A stretch of 64,000 nt of DNA from Ahaetulla prasina (Eukaryota; Chordata; Lepidosauria; Squamata; Colubridae): NCBI RefSeq assembly GCF_028640845.1, contig NC_080540.1, positions 50,450,561 to 50,514,560 on the forward strand, read 5' to 3'. The notes under the pieces were generated by a model. That model searched no databases and was not told the origin of the DNA. It saw nothing but the letters and a program-made list of their open reading frames with translations. Made by a program: the position numbers and the translations under genes. Positions 34,028 through 45,105 of the stretch are shown in pieces. How positions within the stretch are numbered: position 1 is the stretch's first letter; the number at the start of each line of letters is the position of its first letter.

Positions 34028-34672
34028 CTACACCATCTCAGTCAGATGGTTATCCAACATTTTCTTAAAAATTTCCAGTGTTGGAGCATTCACAACTTCT
34101 GAAGGCAAGTCGTTCCACTTATTAATTGTTCTAACTGTCAGGAAATTTCTCCTTAGTTCTAAGTTGCTTCTTTCTTTGACCAGTTTCCACCCATTGCTTC
34201 TTGTTCTACCCTCAGGTGCTTTGGTGAACAGCCTGACTCCCTCTTCTTTGTGGCAGCCCCTAAGATATTGGAACACAGCTATCATGTCTCCCCTAGTCCT
34301 TCTTTTTGTTAAACTAGACATACCCAGTTCCTGCAACCGTTCTTCATATGTTTTATCCTCCAGTCCCCTAATCATCTTTGTTGCTCTTCTCTGCACTCTT
34401 TCTAGAGTCTCAACATCTTTTTTACATCGTGGCGACCAAAACTGGATGCAATATTCCAAGTGTGGCCTTACCAAGGCATTATAAAGTGGCACTAACACTT
34501 CACGTGATCTTGATTCTATCCCTCTGTTTATGCAGCCCAGAACTGTGTTGGCTTTTTTAACAGCTGCTGCACACTGCTGGCTCATATCTAAATGGTTATC
34601 CACTAGGACTCCAAGATCCCTCTCACAGGTACTACTATTGAGCAAGGTACCACATATACGGTACTGGTGCAT
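34028..34672 (-). pseudogene. CR1 ORF2 C-terminal domain
   Basis: 214 codons: [69 protein letters not shown], then [19 protein letters not shown] near the end. This order is diagnostic of CR1/jockey-type C-termini. It is out of frame with the preceding RT segment. Confidence 0.88.
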
Positions 34673-35283
34673 TTTGTTTTTTTTGGCCTAAATGTAGAAC
34701 CTTACTTTTTTCACTGTTGAATTTCATTTTGTTAGATAGCGCCCAATGTTCAAGTCTGTCAAGATCTTTCTGTAACTTGAGCCTATCTTCTGGAGTGTTG
34801 GCTATTCCTGCCAGCTTGGTGTCATCTGCAAATTTGATGAGTTCCCCATCTATCCCCTCGTCCAAGTCATTGATGAAGATGTTGAAGAGTACTGGGCCTA
34901 AAACAGAGCCTTGGGGTACTCCACTGCATACTTCCCTCCATGTGGATGTAGTTCCGTTGAGGACTACACGTTGAGTGCGGTTGGTCAGCCAGTTACGAAT
35001 CCATCTGGTGATGGTGCTGTCTAACCCACATTTTCTACTTTATCTAGTAGTAGGTTATGGTCTACTTTATCAAATTCTTTACTGAAGTCCAAGTAAATTA
35101 TATCGACAGCATTCCTCTGGTCTATTAATTTTGTCATTTTGTCAAAGAATGCGATAAGATTAGTCTGGCATGATCTGTTTTTGACAAACCCATGTTGGCT
35201 TTTGGTTATTACTTTGTTTGCTTCTAGATGTTCGGTGATTCGATGCTTGATTATCTTTTCCAGAATCTTCCCCAGTATTGAGG
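34635..35283 (-). pseudogene. CR1 reverse transcriptase core, frame-broken
   Basis: In element sense, palm motifs run from about 35283 down to 34635: a region equivalent to GFVKNRSCQTNL, FSKAFDKVDH-type motif A sequence (near 35060), [20 protein letters not shown] motif B (near 34910) and [16 protein letters not shown] (motif C, F-A-D-D) near 34830. Stops and shifts interrupt it; only 34635-34865 is a clean frame. Confidence 0.75.
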
Positions 35284-36069
35284 TCAGACTGATAGGTCTG
35301 TAGTTTCCTGGATCTGGTGTTTTTCCTTTTTGAAGATGGGAACTACATCAGCTCTTTTCCAGTCCTCTGGCAGCTCCCCTGTGCTCCAGGATCTTTGAAA
35401 GATATAGTTCAGTGGTTCTGAGATCACGTCTGCCAGTTCCTTCAGAACCTTGGGGTGTAATCCATCCGGTCCTGGTGATTTGAACTCGTCTAGGGTAGAC
35501 AGGTGTTCACTTACCATTTTCTTCCCTATTTTAACTTGTGTTTCTAATCTGTTTTTGTAGTGCTGTTTTGATAGGTTGGATTGTTTTTCCTTTTGTGTAA
35601 AGACAGATGCAAAATATGAGTTAAGTAGATCTGCTTTCTCCCTGTTGCTTGTCATCTTCTTGCCACTTTCTCCCAGCAATGGGCCAATTGTTTCCTTGAC
35701 TTTTTTCTTGTTTTTAACATGTTGGAAGAAGCTTTTTTTGTTATTTTTTACTTTTGTCGCTAGCCTTTGTTCATTGTGAGCCTTAGCTTTCCTCACTTCA
35801 TCTTTACAGGCTCGGGCTATTTGCTGATATTCTGCCTTAGTTATTTGCCCCTCTTTCCACTTTTTATATTTGTCCTTTTTGTCTTTCAATTTGTCAGATA
35901 GTTCTTTATGCATCCATGCTGGTTTCTTTTGAGATCTACTATTTTTCTTCTTCATTGGTATTGTGTTAGACTGTGCTTTTATAATCTCACTTTTCAAAAT
36001 TTCCCAAGCTTCTTGAGTTGTTTTCCCCCTGAGGATTCTCATCCATTGAATCCTTCTCAAGCTCTTCAC
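35284..36069 (-). pseudogene. CR1 RT N-terminal region
   Basis: 261 open codons: basic helices KKPAWMHKELSDKLKDKKD, ARACKDEVRKAKAHNE and NNKKSFFQHVKNKKKVKE, then KADLLNSYFASVFTQKE, FKSPGPDGLHPKVLKELAD and STGELPEDWKRADVVPIFKK, the classic CR1 lead-in to the RT palm. The frame ends just before the N-Y-R-P-I-S motif. The endonuclease is missing (5' truncation). Confidence 0.9.
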
Positions 36070-36123
36070 AATCCCAATCTTTTGTATAGGAGAAGCAATC
36101 CATTTCTTAGTCGTAGATCAGAA

Positions 36124-38347
36124 ATATAATGAAAAAGGAGATTTCATCATATCACTCCACGATCAGTGAATTGAGTTTTACTCCACCTCCCATCTACTAC
36201 TGCTGAGAGTAAGATGTCAAAGTCGACTAAAGAAAAGGTTCTACTGAGAAAACAAGTGGAATAAGTAGTTTGGTAATTTAAAAAATCTCATCTGGAACCC
36301 ACCTCTGAATGCTGGCTTTAGCACCTAGATGCATCTGCCTGGCAATGTCAAAGACGGTTTGACAGATTTCAGTTTTAGCTCTCTCTAAATGTAGAGGCAG
36401 CAGAGACTAAGTATAAATGCCACAGGCCAGCTAAGTTTTTTTTCTTTCCAGCTTGATGAAAAGCCATCAAGGACAATTAATGGGGCCAATGGGCCATTAG
36501 AAAACAAGAGTTTGAATGCGGACTATTGCTTCTGGTGAAATCATATCAGCCTCTGTTCAGATCAAAGCAATTAAGGCACAGTATGTGAAAGGGAAATGAC
36601 TAATGGGCTTTAAATCATAGTAGATGCATACCTGTATGCATCCCATATAGCATATAGGATATGTTTCAAATCTAGAAAGCTTAATGATAACATGACTATA
36701 TCTTTGGAGTGAAAATATTGCCTTGTTACTATTATTGGCAGAAATGGCTCTTATTAATTCTGGATAAAGTGTGGTGGCTTGAGGAATTATACCAAGGTAT
36801 ATAAACGTAGGAATTGCTCAGTTTTATTCTTTCCAGTTTGTTACTGATTTTGGGGGCAACTTGCTCTTCCAAAAGGAAAAAAATCATAATGTTGTTCTTT
36901 ATTAATTTATATTTTATTGCTTTTTAATTAGTAATAAAAAAGCAAAACACAAGGATAATTGAGTTGGAGATATACATATTGTCAAAGATAGGGGGGGAAA
37001 GAATCCATAAAAGTCTTTTAACAAAAAAAAAATGATAAAAGAAAAATGGATGTCATTGGTACGCTTTCAGTGAAATGATAATCCAGACACTCTTGTGTTC
37101 AGATGACATTCAAGAGAGGAGAGCTGGTGTGCAAAAGATCATTGACTTGAGGGTGCAGACAATGACGTGCTGGGAGATTTTTCTGTACGTGCAAGAAAAA
37201 TGCTTTTAATCAATGCCAGACCATTCGCTCTGGTAGAGCTGACTGACTGGTCTGAAAGTGTATATGAGCTACCTTTGATGTTCAAACTGACTACAGCGGA
37301 AATAATGAAGTTCACTGTTGAACCAATGCAAGTACCATAGTGGCCCTGTCATGCCCAATCAATAGAGAGATGTGTGAAACAGGTCATAGAAGGCAGCAAG
37401 CAGAGTGTATACACATGAGAAACGTGAGGATTGTACCAGAGGCCAAGAAGCAAGTCGGCAGTGGATGTCGAAGAACGAATCAAAATAAGACTTGATGAAA
37501 TCCGCTTAGACATTTTTGCAACTCAGATAATTGCTTTCTGATGTTAGTTTATGATAGCATGGATTATTTTTTGCTTAGCTAGATAACATGCAGACAAAAC
37601 CTTTTAATTTTTGTAGCACAAGGTACAGAAGATACAGTTAACAGTATGTGAGTTACAAGAGACTTTTGTGGGGTATGTGATCAGACGTGGATTTACCAAG
37701 CTAAATGTTGTACAATTGCAAAAATAACAGCAGATTTAAATTCTTGGTGTAAAACCACATATTTTTAGAACCCCTCACTGAAAATAAATTGCACAAATTA
37801 ATTTTCACCCTATTAAATGACACATCCTATTATAACTTAACATATACAGTATAACATAACATAACAACATAACATAACATACAATAACTGTCAGTGTAAC
37901 TTTATAACATTACAATTCCTTATATACATGTATAATACAAACATTCAAATCCATATACATTCAAATTCATACATATTTCTAATATGTTTATACCAATCTT
38001 GCAGGATTGGAAAGATAAATCTATGATTCCATTTAATTAATGGTTGAAAACCTGCTTGCAGTTGCATCACTAGATTGCTTATAGATGTGCACATCGTATA
38101 GTCAAGTGTAATGAAATATGTCATTTATATGGAATACAGTAGGTATTTTTTTAAAAAGAAAGGTAGTCTTAGGGGGATTGATAAGCCCTTTCTCCTTAGA
38201 AAATTCTGCTAAGATCTGTCAACTTCCTCTGAGGCCTGCCTGGTGTGAGTAAAAAATTCCTTCCATCATTGGCACACACAATCCTTGACTGCTGAACTTG
38301 AACAAAAATTTATTGCCAAACTTAATCTTTTGATTTGTCCTTTAAAC
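36124..38347. other. ITPR1 large intron, no gene seen
   Basis: Contains an isolated (ATAAC)n-like run at 37852-37885, the sort of tail left by family K CR1s, without recognisable CR1 sequence beside it. Otherwise AT-rich and unclassified. Confidence 0.5.
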
Positions 38348-39401
38348 CAGGGGTGAAATACTCCCAGTTCGGACCAGATTGGCCAATCCAGTAGCAATGG
38401 CGGTGGGTGATTCGGAGAACCAGTAGCAAAAATTCCTCCCCCCACCCCCCCGCCCATGCCCACCCAATCGCCCAGTCGCCCACTTGCTGTGTCGTGTCCC
38501 ACTCCTCCGCTGACGGCCGGGTCAGGGAAATCCGAATCAGGCGTGCCTCTGCAGCTCTGCCAAAGTCCTAGCAAAGTCCTCAGGGCAGGCAGGAAACCAG
38601 AAAGTGACTTCAGCAAGATATGTTTAGACTTTGCCTGACTCAGAGAATGCCAGAAAGCAGATCCTTTATATAGGCCATGGGGTGTGGCTCCATGACTCAG
38701 CACTTATCCAGGCCTGCCCCTCCCTTCCTTCTGTTGCCTCCGCCTATCAAGTCTTCTGACGCGAGGGTCACTCCAGTCGGCAGCTGTTGGCAATAGACCT
38801 CCCTCAGGCTCACATGCTGTGGAGGAGGGGGAGGGGTCTAGTTGCTCCGTTTGCCTGGGCATGGAGCCAGAGCTGGGTGCTGGAGATATTTCCTCCTCTT
38901 CAGCCTGTCTGGGCATGGAGCCAGGGCTGAGGCCGGGAGGCATACTAGAACATTCCTCCGTGTTCGGAAGCAGATAAGAAGGCCCCGGCTGTGGTGAGAT
39001 TGGGCGAGACACAACATGCTGCTTTTTTCCGGCTCGCTCGCTTTTCTGTAAAAAAATGCTTTTAAAAGATTAAAAAAAGGCTCTGACGATCACAGCTGAA
39101 TCACATGATCGTCAGAGCCTTTTTTTTAATTTTTAAAAGCCTTTTTTTACAACCTATTTGGCCAAATAGATTGTAAAAAATGCTTTTAAAAGTAAAAAAA
39201 AAAAATTGCGCACCACAGCTGATAACTGCCCCCTGTGCGCTGTTCTACTTACCCCATGCCTCCTTTTCGCATGCACTGTGCTCTTGTGCGCACCTCACAT
39301 TTGGTGTGTGGTGCAAACTGCGCATATGCGCACACAACACACGTTTAGCGCGCATGCGCAGCCAGTGAACTAGTAGTAAACCGGTTCAGATTTTACCACT
39401 G
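38348..39401. mobile_element. hAT-type element, family E, perfect TSD, carrying a nested LTR
   Basis: Starts CAGGGGTGAAATACTCCC and ends GGTTCAGATTTTACCACTG. CTTTAAAC is duplicated exactly at 38340-38347 and 39402-39409. A solo LTR (38490-39016) sits inside. The interior after the LTR has an inverted pair AAAGGCTCTGACGATCACAG / GATCGTCAGAGCCTTTTTT. Confidence 0.88.
38490..39016 (-). mobile_element. Solo LTR with 5-bp TSD, family R, nested in hAT element
   Basis: 527 bp from TGTCGTGTCCC to GAGACACAACA. TGCTG is duplicated at 38485-38489 and 39017-39021. On the - strand it starts TGTTGTGTCTCGCCC and has a TATA box in CTATATAAAGGATC near 38680-38667. Shares GGGGTGTGGCTCCATGA with the LTR at 11661-12304. 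Solo: no internal genes. Confidence 0.88.
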
Positions 39402-39876
39402 CTTTAAACTAAAACCTTTAAGTGAATACTGTTTTGAGTAGGAGGTAGCAAAATGAGTCAATGTTCCTACAGAGACAAAACAATGTTGTGACTCAAGAAG
39501 TAATATTCTTAAATAATTGATATTAAGCTGATGGGTTATGTTTGCTGAGAATAGCTATATAACTGATTAATATGATGAATTAAAAGGCAAAGCTGATTAC
39601 TTTCCCAGGAAAGTGTTTTGTACCCGACCTCATTTTTAGTTTTACTTCTTCTAACCACATAAACATTGAGGGCCTATGCAGGGGCACAATAATTTATCTA
39701 GAATAATGTGTTGTTTTTTTTTAATTTATGAGTGTATTTGCAACAAATGCTTTCCGAAGAAGTACAGCTTTCTATTCCCACCTACACAATTGTAAGCATT
39801 GTATAGCATTTTATTAGCTATGAACGTAGCTATTTTTAAACATTCACATCGAAACATTCATTTGAAAATCACACTA

Positions 39877-40272
39877 TAGGAAGTCCTCAACCTATGACCA
39901 CAACTGAGCACAAAATTTCTGTTGTTAAGTGAGACATTTGTTAAGTGAATTTTGCCCCATTTTACCACCTTTCTTGCTACAGTTGTCCAGTGGAATCACT
40001 GCATTTGTTAAGTTAGTAACAAGGTCGCTAAGTAAATCTGGCTTCCTCATTGACTTTGCTTGTCAGAGTGTCACAAAAGGTGATCACATGACCCTGGGAC
40101 ACTGGGACACTGCAATATGAGTTATATTATGAGTCAGTTGCCAAGCAGTTGCCATCTGAAATTTTATCAAGTGACCATGGAGCTGCGGCAATGGTCATAA
40201 GTCACTTTTTTTAGCGCCATTGTAACTTTGAACAGTTCACTAAGTGAACTGTTGTAAGTTGAGGACTACCTG
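39877..40272. mobile_element. TA-flanked MITE, family A copy 4
   Basis: Opposite orientation to copies 1-3: left TAGGAAGTCCTCAACCTATG, right TTGAGGACTACCTG; TA at 39875-39876 and 40273-40274. Interior TTGTTAAGTGAATTTTGCCC. Confidence 0.78.
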
Positions 40273-40274
40273 TA

Positions 40275-41210
40275 ATCTGTGGAGGTTGTGTTAAAAATGA
40301 AAAGGTGAACATTATAGAATGGAAGCAATCAAGATGCAGCAGAAGGAGTCAGACGTCAGCGGCAATATTCATTCTATCTACTTTTACCTCTATTATTGTG
40401 GTTGATTGACCACTTCAGACATTCTTTAAGGAGATGACTGTGTTTGCCTCTTTAGTCACTGCTATATTTGGATATAAGGTATAAGTGATTAAATAAACAG
40501 CAGTAGAAAAAGTAGAGTAATGAATGCGCCAACATGGTTGAATTCCTAAATAATATGTAAATATATTATTTCATTATTTATTGATATACAACTTGATAAA
40601 TATGTACCAGCATATACATGCAATGGGCTGGCTTACTTACCATCAAATTTCCAAACTATTAATTTGTTGATGAAGAGTAAATATGAAGTTAAAACTCTTA
40701 TCTGTGACTGGAGGTTAACAGGTTACACATTGGAGTCTGTGTTCAATCCATATTTGGCCAACTAGTCAAGCAAATTTTCTTTCCATTATCTTAGTGCTCC
40801 CTATTTATCATGTAAAAATAAAACTATTCAGGGTTCTCAGGTGTACCAAATTTCTTGACTTATGGGACTGTATAAAATAACATCTGCCTTTCTAGGTGGT
40901 TGTTTTCTGTAAGAATAGGAAGGCCTAGCCATTAAAATAAAGTTTTACTCCAGTTTTTCCACAGGAGTAGACCATAAAATGGCCCTCTTTCACCTGTAGT
41001 AGAAAGGCCAAAAGGGCAGAAGCCCAAAAGCCAAGTAAACAAACCCACTTTCTCTCCTGTGAACATATCTCATTATTTTGCATTAAATACTTTGAAAATA
41101 TGTTGTATTCTCAGAATGATCAGGATCAATAAACTAGACTTAACCTTTCATTTGGGAGAAAAAAACTATGTGTTACCTAGAATGCAATTCTCTCCTGTGA
41201 AGCTTCAGTG
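40275..41210. other. ITPR1 large intron, no feature seen
   Basis: No gene or repeat family recognised. Confidence 0.5.
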
Positions 41211-41218
41211 TCCTACAT

Positions 41219-41353
41219 TAGGGATGTCAAACTAGTATCGTCATGGTGTCGTCACGTGATGTATCATGACTTTTCCCCCCTTCGCTAAACCGGGCGTGGG
41301 CATGGGCGATACATGATACATCTGACCCGCAGGCCACAAGTTTGACAGCCCTG
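41219..41353. mobile_element. Short hAT-type MITE, family F
   Basis: TAGGGATGTCAAACTAG at the left and AAGTTTGACAGCCCTG at the right. Flanks TCCTACAT (41211-41218) and TTCTACAT (41354-41361) are a 7/8 TSD. The interior has GTGTCGTCACGTGATGTATC. A second copy is at 62352-62474. Confidence 0.8.
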
Positions 41354-41732
41354 TTCTACATCCTTGCTCCTCTTAATGTTTTCTCAATTCAAGCAATTTC
41401 AGATTGCTTCCTGGAAATGGAAGAAAAAATGTCAGTAGGACAGAATTAATGGAGGGAGGAGCACACATTTTCAGGCAATCAAAGTCCAAATACTTCCTCA
41501 CTACAACTAAGGATTAAATTGTTTCAAAACTATGAGATGCAATTATTCTAATAATGGTTTGTTTTCTGACTTCTGAACATCAGGCAAATTTTCCGAGATA
41601 AATATTCCAGGGCAAATATTTTAGGGTTTGAGGTTATTTGCTTTTTTTCCTCTTCTTTACAGTAGAAGTTTGTGAAATACATCCTTTTGCTTATAATTAA
41701 AATGCAGATGATCTTAATAAATTACATTTCAG

Positions 41733-41894
41733 GAAAGAAATCTAGATTGGTTCCCCCGGATGCGTGCCATGTCACTTGTTAGTAGCGACTCTGAAGGAGA
41801 ACAAAATGAACTTAGAAATCTGCAAGAGAAGCTTGAATCAACGATGAAGCTGGTATCTAACCTTTCCAGTCAGCTGACGGAACTTAAAGATCAG
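41733..41894 (+). CDS. ITPR1: ITPR1 exon: C-terminal cytosolic coiled coil
   Basis: A 162-nt exon between ATTACATTTCAG and donor CAG|GTACAA (phase 0 in and out). It encodes [19 protein letters not shown], then [19 protein letters not shown] and [16 protein letters not shown]. The second half is the heptad-repeat helix that forms the four-stranded central bundle of the receptor and links the pore to the ligand-binding domains. Only conservative changes from mammalian ITPR1 are seen (S for T, S for G, T for S in the coil). Confidence 0.98.
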
Positions 41895-42947
41895 GTACAA
41901 AACATAGGGGAAAAAATGTTTACCAAAATAATTGGCTGTGCATATGTGATCTATATAGACATCAATAATAGTACTGTTAATAAATTGGCATTTTGACATC
42001 TGATTTCCCCTTGCCATCACCATTTTGACTGAGCAGATTAAAATGTATGTTGTTTTTGTTCTTGGCCAGGACAAGTAATAAATTTTCAAAGACAGCGAGC
42101 TATAGTAAAACAAATCAAACTTCCTCTGTCCTCACTCTCCCTTAAAAAAAGCAAGCAAAAGAATATAAGGAAGCCTCATTACTTAATATGCCATGACATC
42201 CCCAGTGGAATGCTGCTGAGAATGGCTTGTGTAGAGAATCACAAAAGTTTAAGTTCAGTCAAGATTTTTGGTCCATGCATTCTCCTGTATAGTACTTTGT
42301 GCTCCATCCTTCTTTTGTATAACTGGCTTGAAGTTTTAAGTTCCCTTTGATGGACTTTCAGGGACTTTTGGCCCCCATCTTTGATTTCATTGACAGATCA
42401 ATGAGTTGTGCCCACAAGAACAAGCTACAGATACCCACAACATTTTCTCTACTTTCTTATGGAGATAAGCAACTTTCAATCCTAGTTTGTTGGCAATCCT
42501 GTTTTATGTCTTCTTTTTGTTCGTAAAAGCAAATCACAGTCAGATAAAATGGCATATGCTGTGCTGCCACAACCTGGTATCAGGCATTACAAAGCTTTGC
42601 ATATTGAGAGTAGGAAGAAGAGGGAATATGGAGAAGGATGAGCCAAAATCCAGGGCTTGTGTCCATTTATTGTCGTAATATTGCATATACTGTAAAAACA
42701 GCCTTACTTTTGCCAGGGCTTATTTTGTGGAACTCTAAACAAATACCAACCTACCCAAACTCCACCCCACTACGCTTTCAATAAAACACAAATTTGAATG
42801 GGATATAAGGCAGCTTGAAACATTTGTCTGTAATCTGTTTTTTTCTCCAAATCCAAATACTACTTTTGCCAAAAGTTCCAGTCATATTCTTCCTTCTTCG
42901 TTTTTTTTTTCAATTCTGTAAAATATATATCACATTTCAAGAGATTG
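41895..42947. other. ITPR1 last intron, no feature seen
   Basis: Unclassified AT-rich sequence; no gene or repeat family recognised. Confidence 0.5.
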
Positions 42948-42961
42948 AGGACCATAATTAC

Positions 42962-43338
42962 TCTTTTTTTCTTAAGTTTTATTAAATTTTTATTTTTAAA
43001 TATACGTCAATATCAGTACATGAACAGTATGGCCTCTGGGTATAATTCATTTTGATATAAATAGCAATAATAATAATATTTGTTACATTAATCAAACTTA
43101 TATAATCCTAGTATTAATATACATGTTTGTTTTAGAGTAGCTATTTAATATTTCAGTGTTCAGTTTTAATGCCAATGATATTATTAAACATACAGAGTAA
43201 TACTGTCTTTCAATGTCTAATCTTTCCATCTAGTTATTACTTAAATTCTATTATATAAAAATTATATCTGCTAATATTCCCTCTATTTCTTATTTCTACC
43301 TCTGTTCTAGTTTCTAGTCAGGCCACCATTACTAATCC
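42962..43338 (-). mobile_element. L1-like LINE 3' fragment with 14-bp TSD
   Basis: AGGACCATAATTAC is repeated exactly at 42948-42961 and 43339-43352. The insert begins with a T-rich tract (TCTTTTTTTCTTAAGTTTTA), the reversed poly-A tail, and is AT-rich with no frame. A long TSD plus poly-A fits target-primed reverse transcription; assignment to L1 rests on the general character of the sequence, not on a motif. Confidence 0.75.
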
Positions 43339-43565
43339 AGGACCATAATTACGCTTGTCCAAGCGATTTTTTTTTTAAGCTTTGCTATTATAAGGTATTT
43401 TTTAGAAGTGAATTTTGTTTCAGTATCTCCCAAATCTGTTACATCTGGTGGTGTTTAATTGAACAGAGGGCCAAAGCTCTATTCTTATTGTTTTAAAAGC
43501 AATAATAGTTTGGGAATACTGGTAAGTACCCCAAGTTTGCACATCAAGTTCCAGATGTTATAAAT

Positions 43566-43676
43566 CAGGGGTCTCCAACCTTGGCAACTTTAAGACTTGT
43601 GGACAGCAAAGCTGGCTGAGGAATTCTGGGAGTTGAAGTCCACAAGTCTTAAAGTTGCCAAGGTTGGAGACTCCTG
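43566..43676. mobile_element. Fold-back hAT-type MITE, family D
   Basis: CAGGGGTCTCCAACCTTGG to CAAGGTTGGAGACTCCTG, with GACTTCAACTCCCAGAATTC-like text in inverse at the centre. Flanks TTATAAAT (43558-43565) and TTATAGAC (43677-43684) agree at 6/8. Confidence 0.82.
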
Positions 43677-43884
43677 TTATAGACCACTTTCCTTGCTTCC
43701 CTGCAAGATCATATAAAACTATGAAGCGCATAAAAATGTTACAAAATGTACTAGATGACTGTTGCTTTGATGGCAAGAATACATGACTTTAAGTTATCAC
43801 TTTGGTTCAGCTTCACCTAGTCTTATGGGGGGGAAAAAACACGACTGAAGTTTTCATCTTCACCTGGCTTAGTTTTTTGTGTTT

Positions 43885-43945
43885 TTTTTAATTTGAATTT
43901 ATATCCCGCCCTTCTCCGAAGACTCAGGGCAGCTTACATTGTGTT
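43885..43945 (-). mobile_element. L2/SINE 3' tail fragment
   Basis: AATTTGAATTTATATCCCGC then CCTTCTCCGAAGACTCAGGG is the reverse of the GCCCTGAGTC...GGCGGGATATAAATTC 3' end also seen at 12660-12700. Confidence 0.65.
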
Positions 43946-44414
43946 TTAAACTTTATTCTTGCTATTATGAAAATTAGGAATATAATAGTAGTGAGAGGTT
44001 TTCTTTGATGCAGCAGAAAAAGGGGAAACCCAGTTTCTTTAATATGAAGAAATATTTTGGACTATGGAGACTGTAGGCAGCAAGGATGTTTAATGCATAT
44101 ACTGTATTCAGAGATATGAAAAAAGACACTATTCAGAGTTAAATCACAATGAACTCTATTGGCCTAACAGAACCGTTCTTCTGATCAAATAACAGGATTG
44201 GCATTGGATTGCTTCAGTTCCCTCTGATTGTTTCCAAACTTTGTAAAGAAATGGATTAACTTTGTTTTCACTAACTGTAACAGGCAAGAGTGCATTACTT
44301 GTTGCAATCAACTTTGGGAAATAAAGATGACCACAATAAATAGCAGTAGCTTATTCTGTGGTCTGACGTACAGGAAGTATTTGTGTCTACTGAGTAAATG
44401 TTTCAATTTTCCAG

Positions 44415-44498
44415 ATGACAGAGCAGAGGAAGCAAAAACAGCGCATTGGTCTCCTAGGACATCCTCCTATCAATGTGAACCCACAACAACCAGCATAA
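44415..44498 (+). CDS. ITPR1: ITPR1 terminal coding exon
   Basis: After CAATTTTCCAG the exon reads [27 protein letters not shown] and TAA (27 residues, phase 0). It completes the coiled coil and adds the conserved C-terminal tail. Mammalian ITPR1 reads [13 protein letters not shown] as I recall it; here the segment is one residue shorter, with I in place of H-M. The NVNPQQPA end excludes ITPR2 and ITPR3. Confidence 0.97.
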   Translation: MTEQRKQKQRIGLLGHPPINVNPQQPA

Positions 44499-45105
44499 AT
44501 TGGATGGGTGGTTCGTCTCCCCATTATATTTCCTTCCTTCATACCAGAGTTGAGATCCAGTTCTTAAAGCTGCTTTGGTGTATTCCCAGTTAATGTAAAT
44601 AAACCTGTTTTTTTTATATACTGTATGTATAGAACTGTTCTGAGAAAGAAAGGGGCTTATAAATATTGGCATATTATAAGAAGAGGATTACATTTGTACC
44701 TTCAAAATGTGTTTTTATAGGAAGAAAGGCACATCTAATTTGCACTTGAAAAAAGGATTTATGTCTAAAGTAATACATGATCTGTATTTTGTATTTAAAA
44801 CCTCAGATAGCTAGTATTTATGTTTTATACAATTGTGCAATATGAATTATGCAATCACACTAGTTACTTTAGGAATGTATCCTAGAGGGAGTGCACATTT
44901 TTGAATCTGGTGTCATCTTACTCCATTTGCAAAACAGCATCAAGTGTCCACTGATATAGGCTGCTGCCAAACGCTGTTCCTAGTGCGGTTTACTTCGCCA
45001 GGCCCGTTTCCCTGTTTGATTTTTTGTTTGTTTGTTGGTTTGGTCTGATAAAGTATTTGCAATAGTTTGAAGCACTGTGGCAATAAAGCCTTCTTTTATT
45101 CCAGC
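44499..45105 (+). other. ITPR1: ITPR1 3' UTR (probable)
   Basis: No repeat is recognised in this stretch and it follows the stop directly. Candidate AATAAA hexamers are at 44598-44603 (only about 100 nt after the stop), 45082-45087 and 45702-45707. I place the main end about 15-20 nt after the second; the third would give a 1.2-kb UTR. Not confirmed by transcripts. Confidence 0.6.
45082..45087 (+). terminator. ITPR1: Candidate ITPR1 polyadenylation signal AATAAA
   Basis: CAATAAAGCC followed by the T-rich CTTCTTTTATTCC, a plausible cleavage and downstream context. Confidence 0.55.

Larger units (their letters stand above)
33943..36066 (-). mobile_element. CR1 LINE, 5'-truncated, (ATAAC)n tail, family K
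   Basis: About 2.1 kb. The 3' tail is (ATAAC)n at 33943-33968 on the + strand, preceded in element sense by AGGTCCCTTCCAACTCT. Coding capacity covers the RT from its N-terminus to the C-terminal end but in several frames. Inserted in the second arm of a palindrome. Confidence 0.9.
33742..36123. repeat. Long palindromic (fold-back) element split by a CR1
   Basis: Left arm 33742-33853 pairs with a right arm lying in two pieces, 33888-33942 and 36068-36123. TTAAGGGGTGGTGAGG pairs with TTCACCACCCCTTAA (about 51/55 identity over the inner part), and TTCTGATCTACGACTAAG with CTTAGTCGTAGATCAGAA in the outer part. Removing the CR1 between 33943 and about 36066 restores one palindrome with arms of about 110 bp and a loop of about 34 bp. 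Confidence 0.8.
5914..45105 (+). other. ITPR1: ITPR1 gene, 3' portion (seven exons and 3' UTR)
   Basis: Span of the recognisable gene. The seven coding exons join in phase (1,1,0,1,0,0 at successive junctions) to 1011 nt, giving 336 residues and a stop. The product is the ER-membrane tetrameric Ca2+ release channel gated by IP3 and Ca2+. The N-terminal ligand-binding and regulatory exons and S1-S4 are not in the window; 1-5913 is intron. Intron sizes are about 3.0, 2.1, 7.2, 3.9, 18.7 and 2.5 kb, all loaded with repeats. ITPR1 is distinguished from ITPR2 and ITPR3 by the tail NVNPQQPA and by [12 protein letters not shown] before the pore. Confidence 0.97.

Noticed and set aside
5914..44498. 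ITPR2 or ITPR3 as identity of the channel gene
   Set aside because: The tail NVNPQQPA, the [12 protein letters not shown] segment and the KERNLDWF junction match ITPR1; ITPR2 has a different luminal loop and ends in a different His/Pro-rich tail.
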